DNA of 64,000 nucleotides from assembly GCA_963707515.1 (NCBI GenBank), contig CAVPQI010000001.1:1674001-1738000 (forward strand), in the 5' to 3' direction. Each line of letters opens with the position of its first letter. The first letter of the stretch is position 1. Shown in pieces: positions 51,297 to 58,744 of the stretch. The notes beneath the pieces are model-generated. The model saw only the letters and a list, made by a program, of their open reading frames with translations. It did not search any database and was not told where the DNA came from. Source of the DNA: Sva-07 sp963707515. GTDB taxonomy: Bacteria > Actinomycetota > Acidimicrobiia > Acidimicrobiales > Ilumatobacteraceae. The position numbers were made by a program, and so were the translations under genes.

Positions 51297-51316
51297 GTTC
51301 AACCGATTGGTTGAAC
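51297..51316. promoter_or_regulatory. Operator palindrome 1 for the ArsR/SRPBCC operon
   Basis: GTTCAACC and GGTTGAAC form a perfect 8-bp inverted repeat with the spacer GATT, 34 nt upstream of the ArsR ATG. The half-site is repeated in the second palindrome. Confidence 0.75.
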
Positions 51317-51348
51317 ATGGTCCACGATGCCAGAATCTGCTGCCGATG

Positions 51349-51366
51349 TCAACCGATTGGTTGAAC
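51349..51366. promoter_or_regulatory. Operator palindrome 2 for the ArsR/SRPBCC operon
   Basis: TCAACC-GATT-GGTTGA repeats the core of the first palindrome with the same spacer. The two centres are 50 bp apart (about five helical turns), which would suit cooperative binding or looping. Confidence 0.7.
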
Positions 51367-51380
51367 GTAGATCCACCCCG

Positions 51381-51420
51381 AAAACGCAGCAACCCGAACC
51401 CCCATGAGGGTTCGGGTTGC
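51381..51420 (-). terminator. Strong hairpin terminator left of the element, probably the original tRNA-Pro terminator
   Basis: GCAACCCGAACCC (51389-51401) and GGGTTCGGGTTGC (51408-51420) form a perfect 13-bp stem with a 6-nt loop. On the minus strand it is followed by TGCGTTTT. It points away from the left att site, as expected if it terminated the tRNA before the element inserted. Confidence 0.8.
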
Positions 51421-51452
51421 GCCGATGTCTGGGCAGACGTCTCGCGACATCA

Positions 51453-51502
51453 CACTGGTCGGGGTGAGAGGATTTGAACCTCCGGCCTCCACGTCCCGAA
51501 CG
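51453..51502. repeat. Left att site: isolated copy of the tRNA-Pro 3' end
   Basis: The 50 bp are identical to 54653-54702. They correspond to the 3' part of tRNA-Pro from the anticodon stem to the CCA end. Without a 5' half this copy is not a tRNA; it is the att remnant. Confidence 0.9.
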
Positions 51503-51616
51503 ACGCCCTTGTAGTTCGTCGGATGCCAGCGAATCCCGTCGAATAGTGATCTCGCTGGTGTTTCGCGACCGTCGCGTCCGACCGATGTCAGTCCGTATCG
51601 GCCGTTCTCAGGGAGA

Positions 51617-51640
51617 TTGGCTCCCAAGATGGCTCCCAAG
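51617..51640 (+). repeat. Left arm-type sites: two 12-bp direct repeats
   Basis: TTGGCTCCCAAG and ATGGCTCCCAAG lie head to tail. The same 12-bp unit occurs three times at the other end of the element in the same orientation. This is the pattern of integrase arm-binding sites. Confidence 0.7.
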
Positions 51641-51782
51641 GTCGCCGGCCGAAACCCGTGCTGTCGACGGTCGGTTCCGTCCTGCGCGCGCGTCAAGTCA
51701 GAACCCATGATCAGACCTCCAAGCGCGTGGCACGCGGGTGTCCCCTACCGGCACCTCGGGGCTACCCGCCCGCCCGCCGTCG

Positions 51783-51885
51783 CGATGAGCGAACGGCCCA
51801 CCCGTCGGTCCGTTTGCTCATCGGATTGCCCGTGCACCGCCCGGCGATGAGTGAACGGCCCGACCCTCGGTCCGCTTGCTCATCG
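51783..51885. repeat. Two similar hairpins, 62 bp apart, inside the element
   Basis: Copy 1 (51783-51823) has arms CGATGAGCGAACGG and CCGTTTGCTCATCG. Copy 2 (51845-51885) has CGATGAGTGAACGG and CCGCTTGCTCATCG. The loops are also similar. They do not resemble a terminator (no T-run). A protein-binding or replication-related role is possible but unproven. Confidence 0.7.
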
Positions 51886-51985
51886 GCAGTTGTGCACCAT
51901 CTCCGATCGCCGGGTCCGTGGCGCGTATCGCCACCGCGTGGTTGATCTCTTGACATGCGTGGGGAGCCGTGGACGAATACGGGTC

Positions 51986-52327
51986 ATGAGTGTCGCGGAC
52001 GTGTACGAACTGCCGGCCGGTCGGGTGCTGTTCGCTGATGAGCAGGGTCGGGTGCTGCGGGCGACGTGGCATCTGGAGCATCGCCTCGTCAATCTCAGCG
52101 TGTGGCGGGACGATCGCTGCACGGAGACGTTCCGGTTGTCGCTCGGTGATGCGGCCGGGCTGGTCGCGTTCTTGGTCGATGGGCTCAGCGATGCGACGGG
52201 CCGTCTGCTGCACGCAGTCGGCGACTCGCCGACGCCGACTGTTCGCGCGGGCCGCCGTGCGGTCTGGTCGAGTCGGTTGCGATTGAGTCGTACGGCCGTG
52301 GCGGAGTGGATTCGGCCGGCCGAGTAG
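51986..52327 (+). CDS. Unrecognised small protein carried by the element
   Basis: The 113-residue product (starting MSVADVYELPAGRVLFADEQ) has patterns such as WHLEHRLVNLSVWRDDRCTE and SLGDAAGLVAFLVDGLSDAT and a basic C-terminus with SRLRLSRTAVAEWI. The amino-acid composition looks like a real soluble protein. I recognise no family; it could be a small regulator or excision factor by position, but no DNA-binding motif is clear. Confidence 0.65.
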   Translation: MSVADVYELPAGRVLFADEQGRVLRATWHLEHRLVNLSVWRDDRCTETFRLSLGDAAGLVAFLVDGLSDATGRLLHAVGDSPTPTVRAGRRAVWSSRLRLSRTAVAEWIRPAE

Positions 52328-52592
52328 CGCTCGGCGTCACTGTCCCAATAGCCCGTGATATACGGGTGGTCGCGCACGCGGTGGGCCGGACCTGGCGGGA
52401 GGGGCCGGCTCACACCCATCGAGTTCGAGAACCGTCTTCCACCCCCAGGCCAGCGCGACCTGACACTCTCAACCCAACCCGTCAACCAAGTCGGGGGCAG
52501 ACCCGCACTCTGGCTTGTTCGAAAACGGGAAGCACCTGGTCGAACGAGTCATCAGGACGTAACCGCGCCGCTGCCACGTTGGCGGTCCGGCG

Positions 52593-52598
52593 TACACT
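52593..52598 (+). promoter_or_regulatory. -10 box TACACT for the leaderless antitoxin gene
   Basis: TACACT lies six bases before the ATG at 52605. The 277-nt gap upstream (52328-52604) shows only a short palindrome, CCCGTGATATACGGG, near 52355. Confidence 0.5.
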
Positions 52599-52604
52599 GG
52601 CCCC

Positions 52605-52811
52605 ATGTCGATCACCGTCGAGGAGCTTGCAGAGCGACTCAATGCTGAGGCTGCGCGCCGTGGCACCACGGTGGAAGCGCTGCTCGACGAACTCGCTGAC
52701 AAGCTGCCACGACAGCGACCGCTCGGCTTCGTCAGCCTCGGTGCTTCCACGACCGGCCGAACCGCCCGCGAAGCCGACGACATGCTCGCCGAGGGCTTCG
52801 GACAGTCGTAG
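52605..52811 (+). CDS. VapB-like antitoxin
   Basis: The 68-residue product has an N-terminal helix region (ITVEELAERLNAEAARRGTT) and an acidic C-terminal tail (READDMLAEGFGQS), the layout of small antitoxins that pair with PIN-domain toxins. It is followed after two bases by the PIN gene. Confidence 0.8.
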   Translation: MSITVEELAERLNAEAARRGTTVEALLDELADKLPRQRPLGFVSLGASTTGRTAREADDMLAEGFGQS

Positions 52812-52813
52812 CC

Positions 52814-53386
52814 GTGCTCCTGGTCGACACCGGCGTCTTTCTCGCCGCCGCCGACGACAACGACCCCGACCACGACTCGTGCGTCGCCGTGCTCACCAAC
52901 AGCAACGACGTGCTGGTCACCACAGCCCTCGTCGTGGCCGAAGCCGCGTATCTGATCGATCGACAACTCGGTGCAGCAGCTGAGGCAGCTTTCTTCCGCT
53001 CACTCGCCAACGGCGATGCGCGGGTCGAGTCGCTCTCCGACCGTGACTTCGCCCGCACGGCAGAGCTCATCGGTGCCGCCGACTTCCCACTCGGCGGCAC
53101 CGATGCCAGCCTCGTCGCCGTCGCTGAGCGTCTGGGGCTCCAGCGGATCGCAACGCTCGACCACCGCCACTTCGAGCGCGGTGCGACCGAACCACACCGA
53201 CGCGTTCCATCTCCTCCCATAGCGCCGGTCGCGCTACCGAGAGGTCAGCGATCCCAGCACGGCAACGTGCGACTTCACTACGCCGTCGGTGCGGTGGCGG
53301 TAGCGCTTGACCACCATCTCGAGGTCCTTGTGGCCGAGGAGGTCGGCGACCTCGCGCAGGGGTACGTCGGCGTCGACCATCAATGA
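52814..53386 (+). CDS. VapC-like PIN-domain ribonuclease toxin with extended C-terminus
   Basis: The PIN-domain acidic residues are visible: Asp5 (LVDTGVFLAA), Glu43 (VVAEAAYLID), Asp97 (GGTDASLVAVAERLG) and Asp116 (IATLDHRHF). The PIN domain is complete by about residue 122. The frame has no stop there and continues about 68 residues, 153 nt of which lie over the 3' end of the convergent integrase gene. This extended tail is probably not part of the normal fold and may be a scar of the element's assembly. The start is GTG at 52814. Confidence 0.82.
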   Translation: MLLVDTGVFLAAADDNDPDHDSCVAVLTNSNDVLVTTALVVAEAAYLIDRQLGAAAEAAFFRSLANGDARVESLSDRDFARTAELIGAADFPLGGTDASLVAVAERLGLQRIATLDHRHFERGATEPHRRVPSPPIAPVALPRGQRSQHGNVRLHYAVGAVAVALDHHLEVLVAEEVGDLAQGYVGVDHQ

Positions 53387-54513
53387 CGCCACGGTGTGGC
53401 GCATCTCGTACAGCGACAGCGTCGGCACGCGCGCGTGTGCGCAGATCTTCTTGAAGTCGCGGCGGGCGTGCGACGGGTCGATCGGTGTGCCGACCTCCGA
53501 CGTGAACACGAGGTCGGTCCAACGCTCGTCCGTCGTCCACTGGTTGCCGACGGCGAGTCGGTGTTCGGCTTGCTGCTTGCGGCGACGGTGGAGCGCTGCG
53601 ACGAGCAGATCGGTCATCTCGACGTCGCGTCGGTTGCCGGTCTTGGTCGGTCCGATGCTCAGCGGGCGACCGCCATCGGCGCGCTTGATCGCGTGGTCGA
53701 TGGTGATCGTGCGGTGCTCGAAGTCGACCTGCGACCATCGCAGCGCATCGACCTCGCCAGGTCGCGCCCCGAGGCTCAGCATGGCGACGAAGTACGCGCT
53801 CGGCGTCGGTGTCGTGACGGCGTCGTCTCCGGTGGCGATCAGTGCCGCGATCAACGTCGCGTACTGCTCGCCGGTAAACGATTCCTTTGCCCGCGACTTG
53901 CTGTAGATCGACGGGGCATCGGGGTTCGTGCCCGACCGGTCTTTCGGCAGCTTGGCCAGACGCGCCGGGTTCCAGCTGATGTACCGACGGGCGACCGCCC
54001 ACTCGAGCATCTCGCCCAGCATCTGCTTGTAGTCCCGACACGTCACGCGCGCCTGTGGCTTGCCGCCCTTGCCACCCGACTCGGCCTCGACGCGCAGCCA
54101 GGCCTCGACTTGGGCGACGGTCAGCTGGTCGAGCTGGCGCCCACCGATCCGGCCGGCCGGGCCGATGTGGCGTTCGACTCCCGGTCGGAGGCGCAGGATC
54201 GTTCCCTCCTCCTTCGTCCCCTCGTTCTGCTCGAGGTGGGTGAGCCACTCGTTGGCGAGGTCGGCCACGGTCATCGACTTCTTGCACACGTCCGTGCCGG
54301 CGTCCTGCTCGCGCTGGAGCTGGCGCAGCTTGTCGGCGCCGCCTTGCGCGTCGGGCCGGTGAGCTTCTTGCGCAACCGCTTGCCGTTGGAACCGACGCCG
54401 AGGTCGACCGAGGCGACCCACCGTTCGACGGTCACGCCGCTCCCGGGTCGCGTGTAGTCGCTCCGATAGATCGACCCCTCCCCATGGGAACGGCTGGGCG
54501 ACGTGCGGGCCAT
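53234..54513 (-). CDS. Tyrosine integrase of the element, with a one-base frame break
   Basis: The protein begins MARTSPSRSHGEGSIYRSD, an AP2-like arm-binding domain with RWVASVDLGVGSNGKRLRKKL, followed by a SAM-like core-binding domain (MTVADLANEWLTHLEQ). The catalytic domain has GARPGEVDALRW (first Arg), YEMRHTVASLM (Arg; the usual His is Tyr), LLGHKDLEMVVKRYRH (His and the catalytic Tyr). A missing base near 54345 (in AAGGCGGCGCC) breaks the frame between the arm-binding and core-binding domains; adding one base gives 426 residues. It could be error or true inactivation of a settled element. The gene points away from the tRNA. Confidence 0.88.
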
Positions 54514-54555
54514 GGCGGATCCGCTTCCGTTGGTCCTGCCCGCTCGACGCCTCGA

Positions 54556-54591
54556 ATGGCTCCCAAGATGGCTCTCAAGATGGCTCCCAGG
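54556..54591 (+). repeat. Right arm-type sites: three 12-bp direct repeats
   Basis: ATGGCTCCCAAG, ATGGCTCTCAAG and ATGGCTCCCAGG follow one another without gaps just upstream of the integrase start, in the same orientation as the two copies at the left end. Confidence 0.72.
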
Positions 54592-54597
54592 GTGCCG

Positions 54598-54651
54598 AAA
54601 AACGACAGAACCCCTGGCCCGGGCTGCTCTCGCAAGCCCGTGACCAGGGTT
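54598..54651 (-). terminator. Terminator after tRNA-Pro, supplied by the element
   Basis: On the minus strand a branched stem (CCCTGG/CCAGGG outer, CGGGCT/AGCCCG inner) is followed by a run of five T. It lies just past the 3' end of tRNA-Pro, inside the element, so it replaces the displaced host terminator at 51381-51420. Confidence 0.8.
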
Positions 54652-54652
54652 C

Positions 54653-54702
54653 CACTGGTCGGGGTGAGAGGATTTGAACCTCCGGCCTCCACGTCCCGAA
54701 CG
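54653..54702. repeat. Right att site within tRNA-Pro
   Basis: The 50 bp are identical to the left att site. They cover the CCA end, acceptor, T-arm, variable loop and part of the anticodon stem-loop of the tRNA, so integration restores a complete tRNA. Confidence 0.9.
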
Positions 54703-54734
54703 TGGCGCGCTGAACCAAGCTGCGCTACACCCCG
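54656..54734 (-). tRNA. tRNA-Pro(CGG)
   Basis: The minus strand folds as a tRNA: acceptor CGGGGTG / CACCCCG, D-arm GCGC...GCGC, anticodon stem-loop CCACGTTCGGGACGTGG with the loop TTCGGGA (anticodon CGG, reading CCG proline codons), T-arm GGAGG-TTCAAAT-CCTC and an encoded CCA. Its 3' half is the integration site of the adjacent element. Confidence 0.95.
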
Positions 54735-54749
54735 TAGCGGGTGGTGATG

Positions 54750-55265
54750 TTATCCCGCGGTAGCGGGTTCTTCCTCGGCCGGTTCGACAGGTTGTTCCTC
54801 CGCCATGTCGATCGGCACGTACGTACCGTTGCCGGCGTCGGGCAGCGGGACCATGGCGTCGACGTCGGAGAGTCCCGGTGGCACGCCTTCGGTGTAGCGG
54901 CCGCCGTTGGCGATCGCCTCGGCGGCGCGGCGCAGCCGCAGGGCGTCGAGCGGCTTGATCAGCCAACCTTCGGCGCCGCAGCGGCGTCCGAGGTGGACGT
55001 CGGCACGGCGGTCGAGGAGCATCAGCACCGGGACGTGCGGGAGCGCACCCGATGACTCGTCGAGCCGCAGGTCCATCGTCACGGCCATGCCGCCCATCGA
55101 CCCGACCTGCAGGTCGAGGATCGCCAGGTCGGGGGTGGACACTGCGACCTGGCCGGCGACGGCCCGGCCATCGCGGCACACCGTGAACCGCACGTCGTCG
55201 TCGCCGAGCGCAGCGACGACCTCGTCGACGATCCAGTCGGCGTCCGTGGCAAGCAGGATGTGCAC
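54750..55265 (-). CDS. Response-regulator receiver-domain protein without output domain
   Basis: The 171-residue product has a receiver fold: an acidic pocket at the start (ILLATDADW), the phosphorylation site Asp51 in LAILDLQVGSMGGM, and the conserved lysine in EGWLIKPLDALRL. A 40-residue acidic Pro/Glu-rich tail follows and no DNA-binding domain is present. No kinase gene is adjacent. The usual Ser/Thr before the lysine-bearing strand reads MLLDRR, so switching may be altered. The GTG start is at 55265; the next gene upstream, an ArsA-like ATPase, ends nine bases away. Confidence 0.85.
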   Translation of the reverse strand: MHILLATDADWIVDEVVAALGDDDVRFTVCRDGRAVAGQVAVSTPDLAILDLQVGSMGGMAVTMDLRLDESSGALPHVPVLMLLDRRADVHLGRRCGAEGWLIKPLDALRLRRAAEAIANGGRYTEGVPPGLSDVDAMVPLPDAGNGTYVPIDMAEEQPVEPAEEEPATAG

Positions 55266-55274
55266 GCCGGAACG

Positions 55275-56402
55275 CTACCGCGGGTCCGGTGCAGCGGCGA
55301 AGAGATGGTCGGCGATCGACCCCAACCCGGCGAGGTCGTGGACGTCGGTGTCGAGCAGCGGCAGCACCGACAACCGGTCGGTGTGCACCAGGTCGGCGAG
55401 CGGTTGCACCGTCTCCAGCTCCGCCTCGCGCACCTGTCGCAGCTCGTGGACGTTGCGCCACAGCGACGCCACGACCGGATCATCCGCGGCCGAGGCCGCC
55501 ACCAGCGCGTCGGCGGCGCTGCCCTCGCCGAACTGCGGGTGAGTGCGGTTGACGATCGCCGCCCGCAGCTCGACGTCGTGGTCGATCAACTGCTGGGCGA
55601 ACCACACTGCTTCACCGATCGTGTCGACGTGCGGCGAGGCGACGACGACGAACGAGGTCTCGGGCGCGTGGATCAGCGCATCGACTTCCTGGGCCCGGCG
55701 GCGGAACCCCGCCTCCATGCCGGCGAACGCCTGGAAGAACTCGACCGAGTCGGCGAGCACCTCCGAACCGACGACCTTGCCGACGGCCTTGATGATCGGC
55801 TGCGTCGCCGTACCGATCAGCTTCAGTCCGCCCCGGGTCGGGAGCATCAACAGTCTGAACAGCTTGTGGTCGAGGAAGCGCGACAGCACGCCGGGCGCCT
55901 CGAGGAAGTCGAGGGCGTTGCGGCTCGGCGGGGTGTCGACGACGACCAGGTCGAACCGCTCGTCGGCGTGCAGGGCGTGCAGCATCTCGGCGGCCATGTA
56001 CTCCTGCGTGCCGCTGAGCGACGTGGCGATGTTGCGGTAGAAGGAGTTGCCGAGGATCCGCTCGACCTGCTCGTCGCTGTCGGCTTCACGGCGGACGATG
56101 CCGTCGAACGTCGCCGCCGGGTCGAGCATCATCGCCCACAGCTCACCCGCCGCACCGAGATCGATCCGCTGCGGCTCGGCGGCCAACCCGCCGGCCAGCC
56201 CGAGGGCGTCGGCGAGACGGCGGGCCGGGTCGATCGTCACCACCACCGCGGTGCGGCCCCGGCGCGCCGCCTCGATGCCGATCACGGCAGCGGTCGTCGT
56301 CTTGCCAACGCCACCGGAGCCGCAACACACGACGACCGTCGCCGCGTCGATCAGGTCGCCTGACGCCGCACCGGTGCCGGTCCCGCCGGTCGCACCGGTC
56401 AC
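55275..56402 (-). CDS. ArsA/Get3-like ATPase, second of a pair
   Basis: The 375-residue product has the deviant Walker A CGSGGVGKTTTAAV, IDPARRLADALGL, a Walker B-type FDLVVVDTPPSRNALDFL, and later helices (KLFRLLMLPTRGGLKLIG). An N-terminal Gly/Thr-rich stretch precedes the P-loop. The pair is reminiscent of the mycobacterial Rv3679/Rv3680 ATPases, which form a heterocomplex. The GTG start overlaps the other ATPase stop as GTGA. Confidence 0.9.
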   Translation of the reverse strand: MTGATGGTGTGAASGDLIDAATVVVCCGSGGVGKTTTAAVIGIEAARRGRTAVVVTIDPARRLADALGLAGGLAAEPQRIDLGAAGELWAMMLDPAATFDGIVRREADSDEQVERILGNSFYRNIATSLSGTQEYMAAEMLHALHADERFDLVVVDTPPSRNALDFLEAPGVLSRFLDHKLFRLLMLPTRGGLKLIGTATQPIIKAVGKVVGSEVLADSVEFFQAFAGMEAGFRRRAQEVDALIHAPETSFVVVASPHVDTIGEAVWFAQQLIDHDVELRAAIVNRTHPQFGEGSAADALVAASAADDPVVASLWRNVHELRQVREAELETVQPLADLVHTDRLSVLPLLDTDVHDLAGLGSIADHLFAAAPDPR

Positions 56403-57298
56403 GGCGCCCCCCGCAGGGCGGCGGCCAACTCGTCGATGTCGTCGACCCCGACCCCCGCGCCGGGACGGGCCGGCAGCACCACGCGGGGCAGCGGCACCGA
56501 CGTCTCCAGACGTTCGATCTCGCCGCGCTCCATCGCCCGGCGCGATCGCCGGAAGTCGAGCGCCGCCAGCAACGACTCGGCCGTCGGGGCGTCGATGTCG
56601 TCGATGCCGGCGACGGCGACCCGCGCCGCGTCGTCGGATGGCAGCTCGGTGCCGACGTCGACGCCGTTGACGACGATCGGTCCCAGTTGCACGCCGACAT
56701 CGTCCTCCAGGGCGAACGCCGTCTCGACCGCCTCGTTGACCGGCGTCGTCTCGGGCAACGTGACGAGCACGACCTGACACCGCTGCGGGTCGTGGAGCAT
56801 CTCCAACACGTCGTCGGCCTGCGCTCGCACGGGGCCGGAGCGGGCCGCGTCGGCGAGCCCCGAGGCGGCGCGCAGGAACGTGATCGCATGCCCGGCGGCG
56901 GGTCCGTCGACGACGATCAGGTCCCACTCGCCAGACCGTTCGAGCTGCTTGACCTTGCCGAGCACGACGATGTCGTCGATCCCCGGCGCCGCCGTGCCGA
57001 CCATGTCGATCACGCCGGTGCGGTTCAAGCGCTTGGCGATGCGGCCGAAACCGTGCTCACGCAGGTACTCGTCGAGCGCCTCGGGCGCGAGGATCGAGCG
57101 CACCTCGATGTCGGGCAGCAGCTGCGCCAACGTCGGCTTGCCGTCGAGCTCGATCGCCAGCACGCGACGGCCCTCCATCGATGCGGCGCGGGCGAGGACA
57201 GCCGTTACCGTGGTCTTCCCCACACCGCCCTTGCCCGCCACCACCACCACGCGGGCGGCGGTCAGCAATTGCAGCGAACTCTCGCTCTCCGGAGGCAC
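56399..57298 (-). CDS. ArsA/Get3-like ATPase, first of a pair
   Basis: The 299-residue product has the P-loop VVVAGKGGVGKTTVTAVLA, the switch-like IELDGKPTLAQLLPD and Walker B WDLIVVDGPAAGHAITFL. The start is unsettled: GTG at 57298 lies two bases from the divergent gene start, and the ribosome-binding site of that gene (GGAGG) falls inside this one. A TTG at 57268 is an alternative that still keeps the P-loop. Confidence 0.88.
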   Translation of the reverse strand: MPPESESSLQLLTAARVVVVAGKGGVGKTTVTAVLARAASMEGRRVLAIELDGKPTLAQLLPDIEVRSILAPEALDEYLREHGFGRIAKRLNRTGVIDMVGTAAPGIDDIVVLGKVKQLERSGEWDLIVVDGPAAGHAITFLRAASGLADAARSGPVRAQADDVLEMLHDPQRCQVVLVTLPETTPVNEAVETAFALEDDVGVQLGPIVVNGVDVGTELPSDDAARVAVAGIDDIDAPTAESLLAALDFRRSRRAMERGEIERLETSVPLPRVVLPARPGAGVGVDDIDELAAALRGAP

Positions 57299-57300
57299 CC

Positions 57301-58710
57301 TTGCGAAGACTAGCGATCGGCATCCTGACGCTGGCGGCCCTCGTCGGCCTGCTGGCCTCGCCGACGCACGCCCAGAGCGGCGACGAGACCGAAACCGACG
57401 GCGACGGCAGCGAGACGGTCGGGCGGGTCGACGTCCTGCAGGTCAGCGGCTACTTCGACCCGATCATCGTGCGGTCGGTCGAGGACGCCATCGACCGCGC
57501 CGTCGACCAGAACTCGCAGGCGCTCGTCCTCCAGGTCAACAGCGACGGCACGGTCGTCGACGACGACGCCATCGAAGACCTCCTCGTCCGCGTCGCCGAG
57601 GCCCCGATCCCGATCGGCATCTGGGTCGGACCCAGCGGCGCCCGCTTCTACGGCACCGCCGCCCAGTTGCTCGCCGTGGCCGATGTCACCGGCATGGCGC
57701 CCGGTGCCCGCGTCGGCTACATCGGTGTGCCGCTCGACCCGCCCGGGCTTCCCGAGAATGTCGAGGTCGACTTCGGCGTCGCCGGTGAACGTCTCCGCAA
57801 CGGGTCGGTCGGCCTGTCCGACGCCCGCTCGCTGAGTGTCTTCAAGCAACGCATCGACGACGAAGGCATCCCGACGATCACCAACATGGTCCAGGCGATG
57901 GACGGCTTCGAGGAGAACGGCATCGTCCTGCGCACGACCGAACTCGTCGTCCTCGACGACGGCTCGACCCGCTTCGACACGGTCTCGGTCGTGCGTTTCG
58001 CCAAGCTGCCGTTGCTCGACCAGCTCTTCCACACCGTGGCCAGCCCGCCTGTCGCCTACCTCTTGCTGCTCACCGGGCTCGCCCTCTTGGTGTTCGAGTT
58101 CTTCACCGCCGGCGTCGGCATCGGCGGTGCGGTCGGTGCGATCTGCGTGGTGTTGGCGTTCAGCGGGCTCGCCGTGCTGCCCACCAGGCCCTGGGCGGTG
58201 GGTCTGATCATGCTGGCGATGATCGCCTTCGCGGTCGACGTGCAGGTCGGCATCCCGAGATTCTGGACCGGTGTCGGGCTGGCGCTGACCGCCGTCAGCA
58301 GCTGGTTCCTGTTCGAACCGATCCCCGGCTCGTCGATGCGCCCCTCGTGGCTGTCGCTCATCGCCGGGCTCGTTGGCATCGCCCTGACGTTCATCGTCGG
58401 CATGCCGTCGATGGTCCGCACCCGCTTCGCCACCCCGACCATCGGACGCGACTGGATGATCGGCGAGGAGGGCATCGCCCTCGGCGCCATCGCCCCGGAG
58501 GGCTTCGTCGAGGTCCGCGGCGCCCGCTGGCGGGCGCGCACCAACCGGGCGACGCCGCTCGCCGACGGCGAGCCGCTGCGCGTCGCCGCCATCGACGGCG
58601 TGACGCTCGACGTCGAACCGCTCGAGGGTGCAGCTCGCGACTACCGCGAAATGCGCAACAAGCGCGGTGCCGACGACGACGTCGAGCACGACGCCGACGT
58701 CCCCAGCTGA
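57301..58710 (+). CDS. NfeD/ClpP-class membrane protein with altered protease motif
   Basis: The 469-residue product has a signal peptide (LAIGILTLAALVGLLASPTHAQ), a ClpP/crotonase-like domain to about residue 200, four to five membrane helices (about 245-365) and a C-terminal NfeD OB-fold (IGEEGIALGAIAPEGFVEVRG). In active family members the nucleophile is a serine in a SAGT-like motif followed by MAPG. Here MAPGARVGYIG is kept but the nucleophile motif reads RFYGTAAQ, without serine, so the protease is probably inactive. The TTG start at 57301 has GGAGG six bases upstream. Confidence 0.85.
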   Translation: MRRLAIGILTLAALVGLLASPTHAQSGDETETDGDGSETVGRVDVLQVSGYFDPIIVRSVEDAIDRAVDQNSQALVLQVNSDGTVVDDDAIEDLLVRVAEAPIPIGIWVGPSGARFYGTAAQLLAVADVTGMAPGARVGYIGVPLDPPGLPENVEVDFGVAGERLRNGSVGLSDARSLSVFKQRIDDEGIPTITNMVQAMDGFEENGIVLRTTELVVLDDGSTRFDTVSVVRFAKLPLLDQLFHTVASPPVAYLLLLTGLALLVFEFFTAGVGIGGAVGAICVVLAFSGLAVLPTRPWAVGLIMLAMIAFAVDVQVGIPRFWTGVGLALTAVSSWFLFEPIPGSSMRPSWLSLIAGLVGIALTFIVGMPSMVRTRFATPTIGRDWMIGEEGIALGAIAPEGFVEVRGARWRARTNRATPLADGEPLRVAAIDGVTLDVEPLEGAARDYREMRNKRGADDDVEHDADVPS

Positions 58711-58744
58711 TCCGTTCGTACGCCGGGCGACGGCACGCCATCGG

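Larger units (their letters stand above)
51503..51985. other. Non-coding left end of the element
   Basis: No convincing gene is seen. It contains the left arm-type repeats (51617-51640) and the two hairpins (51783-51885). Open frames that run across the att site read the tRNA fragment (peptide EAGGSNPLTPTS) and are not genes. Confidence 0.7.
51453..54702. mobile_element. 3.2-kb integrative element in tRNA-Pro(CGG)
   Basis: It is bounded by 50-bp identical direct repeats 3,200 bp apart, one inside tRNA-Pro and one an isolated 3' tRNA fragment. From left to right it holds arm-type repeats, a pair of hairpins, one unknown gene, a vapB-vapC-like pair, a tyrosine integrase and the second set of arm-type repeats. 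No replication or transfer gene is visible. Confidence 0.85.

Noticed and set aside
51453..51502. A second tRNA at the left end of the element
   Set aside because: Only the 3' half is present; the D-arm and 5' acceptor strand are missing. It is an att remnant.
51349..51708. A 119-codon frame across the left att site containing EAGGSNPLTPTS
   Set aside because: That peptide is the translation of the tRNA-Pro 3' end, a well-known false gene signal.
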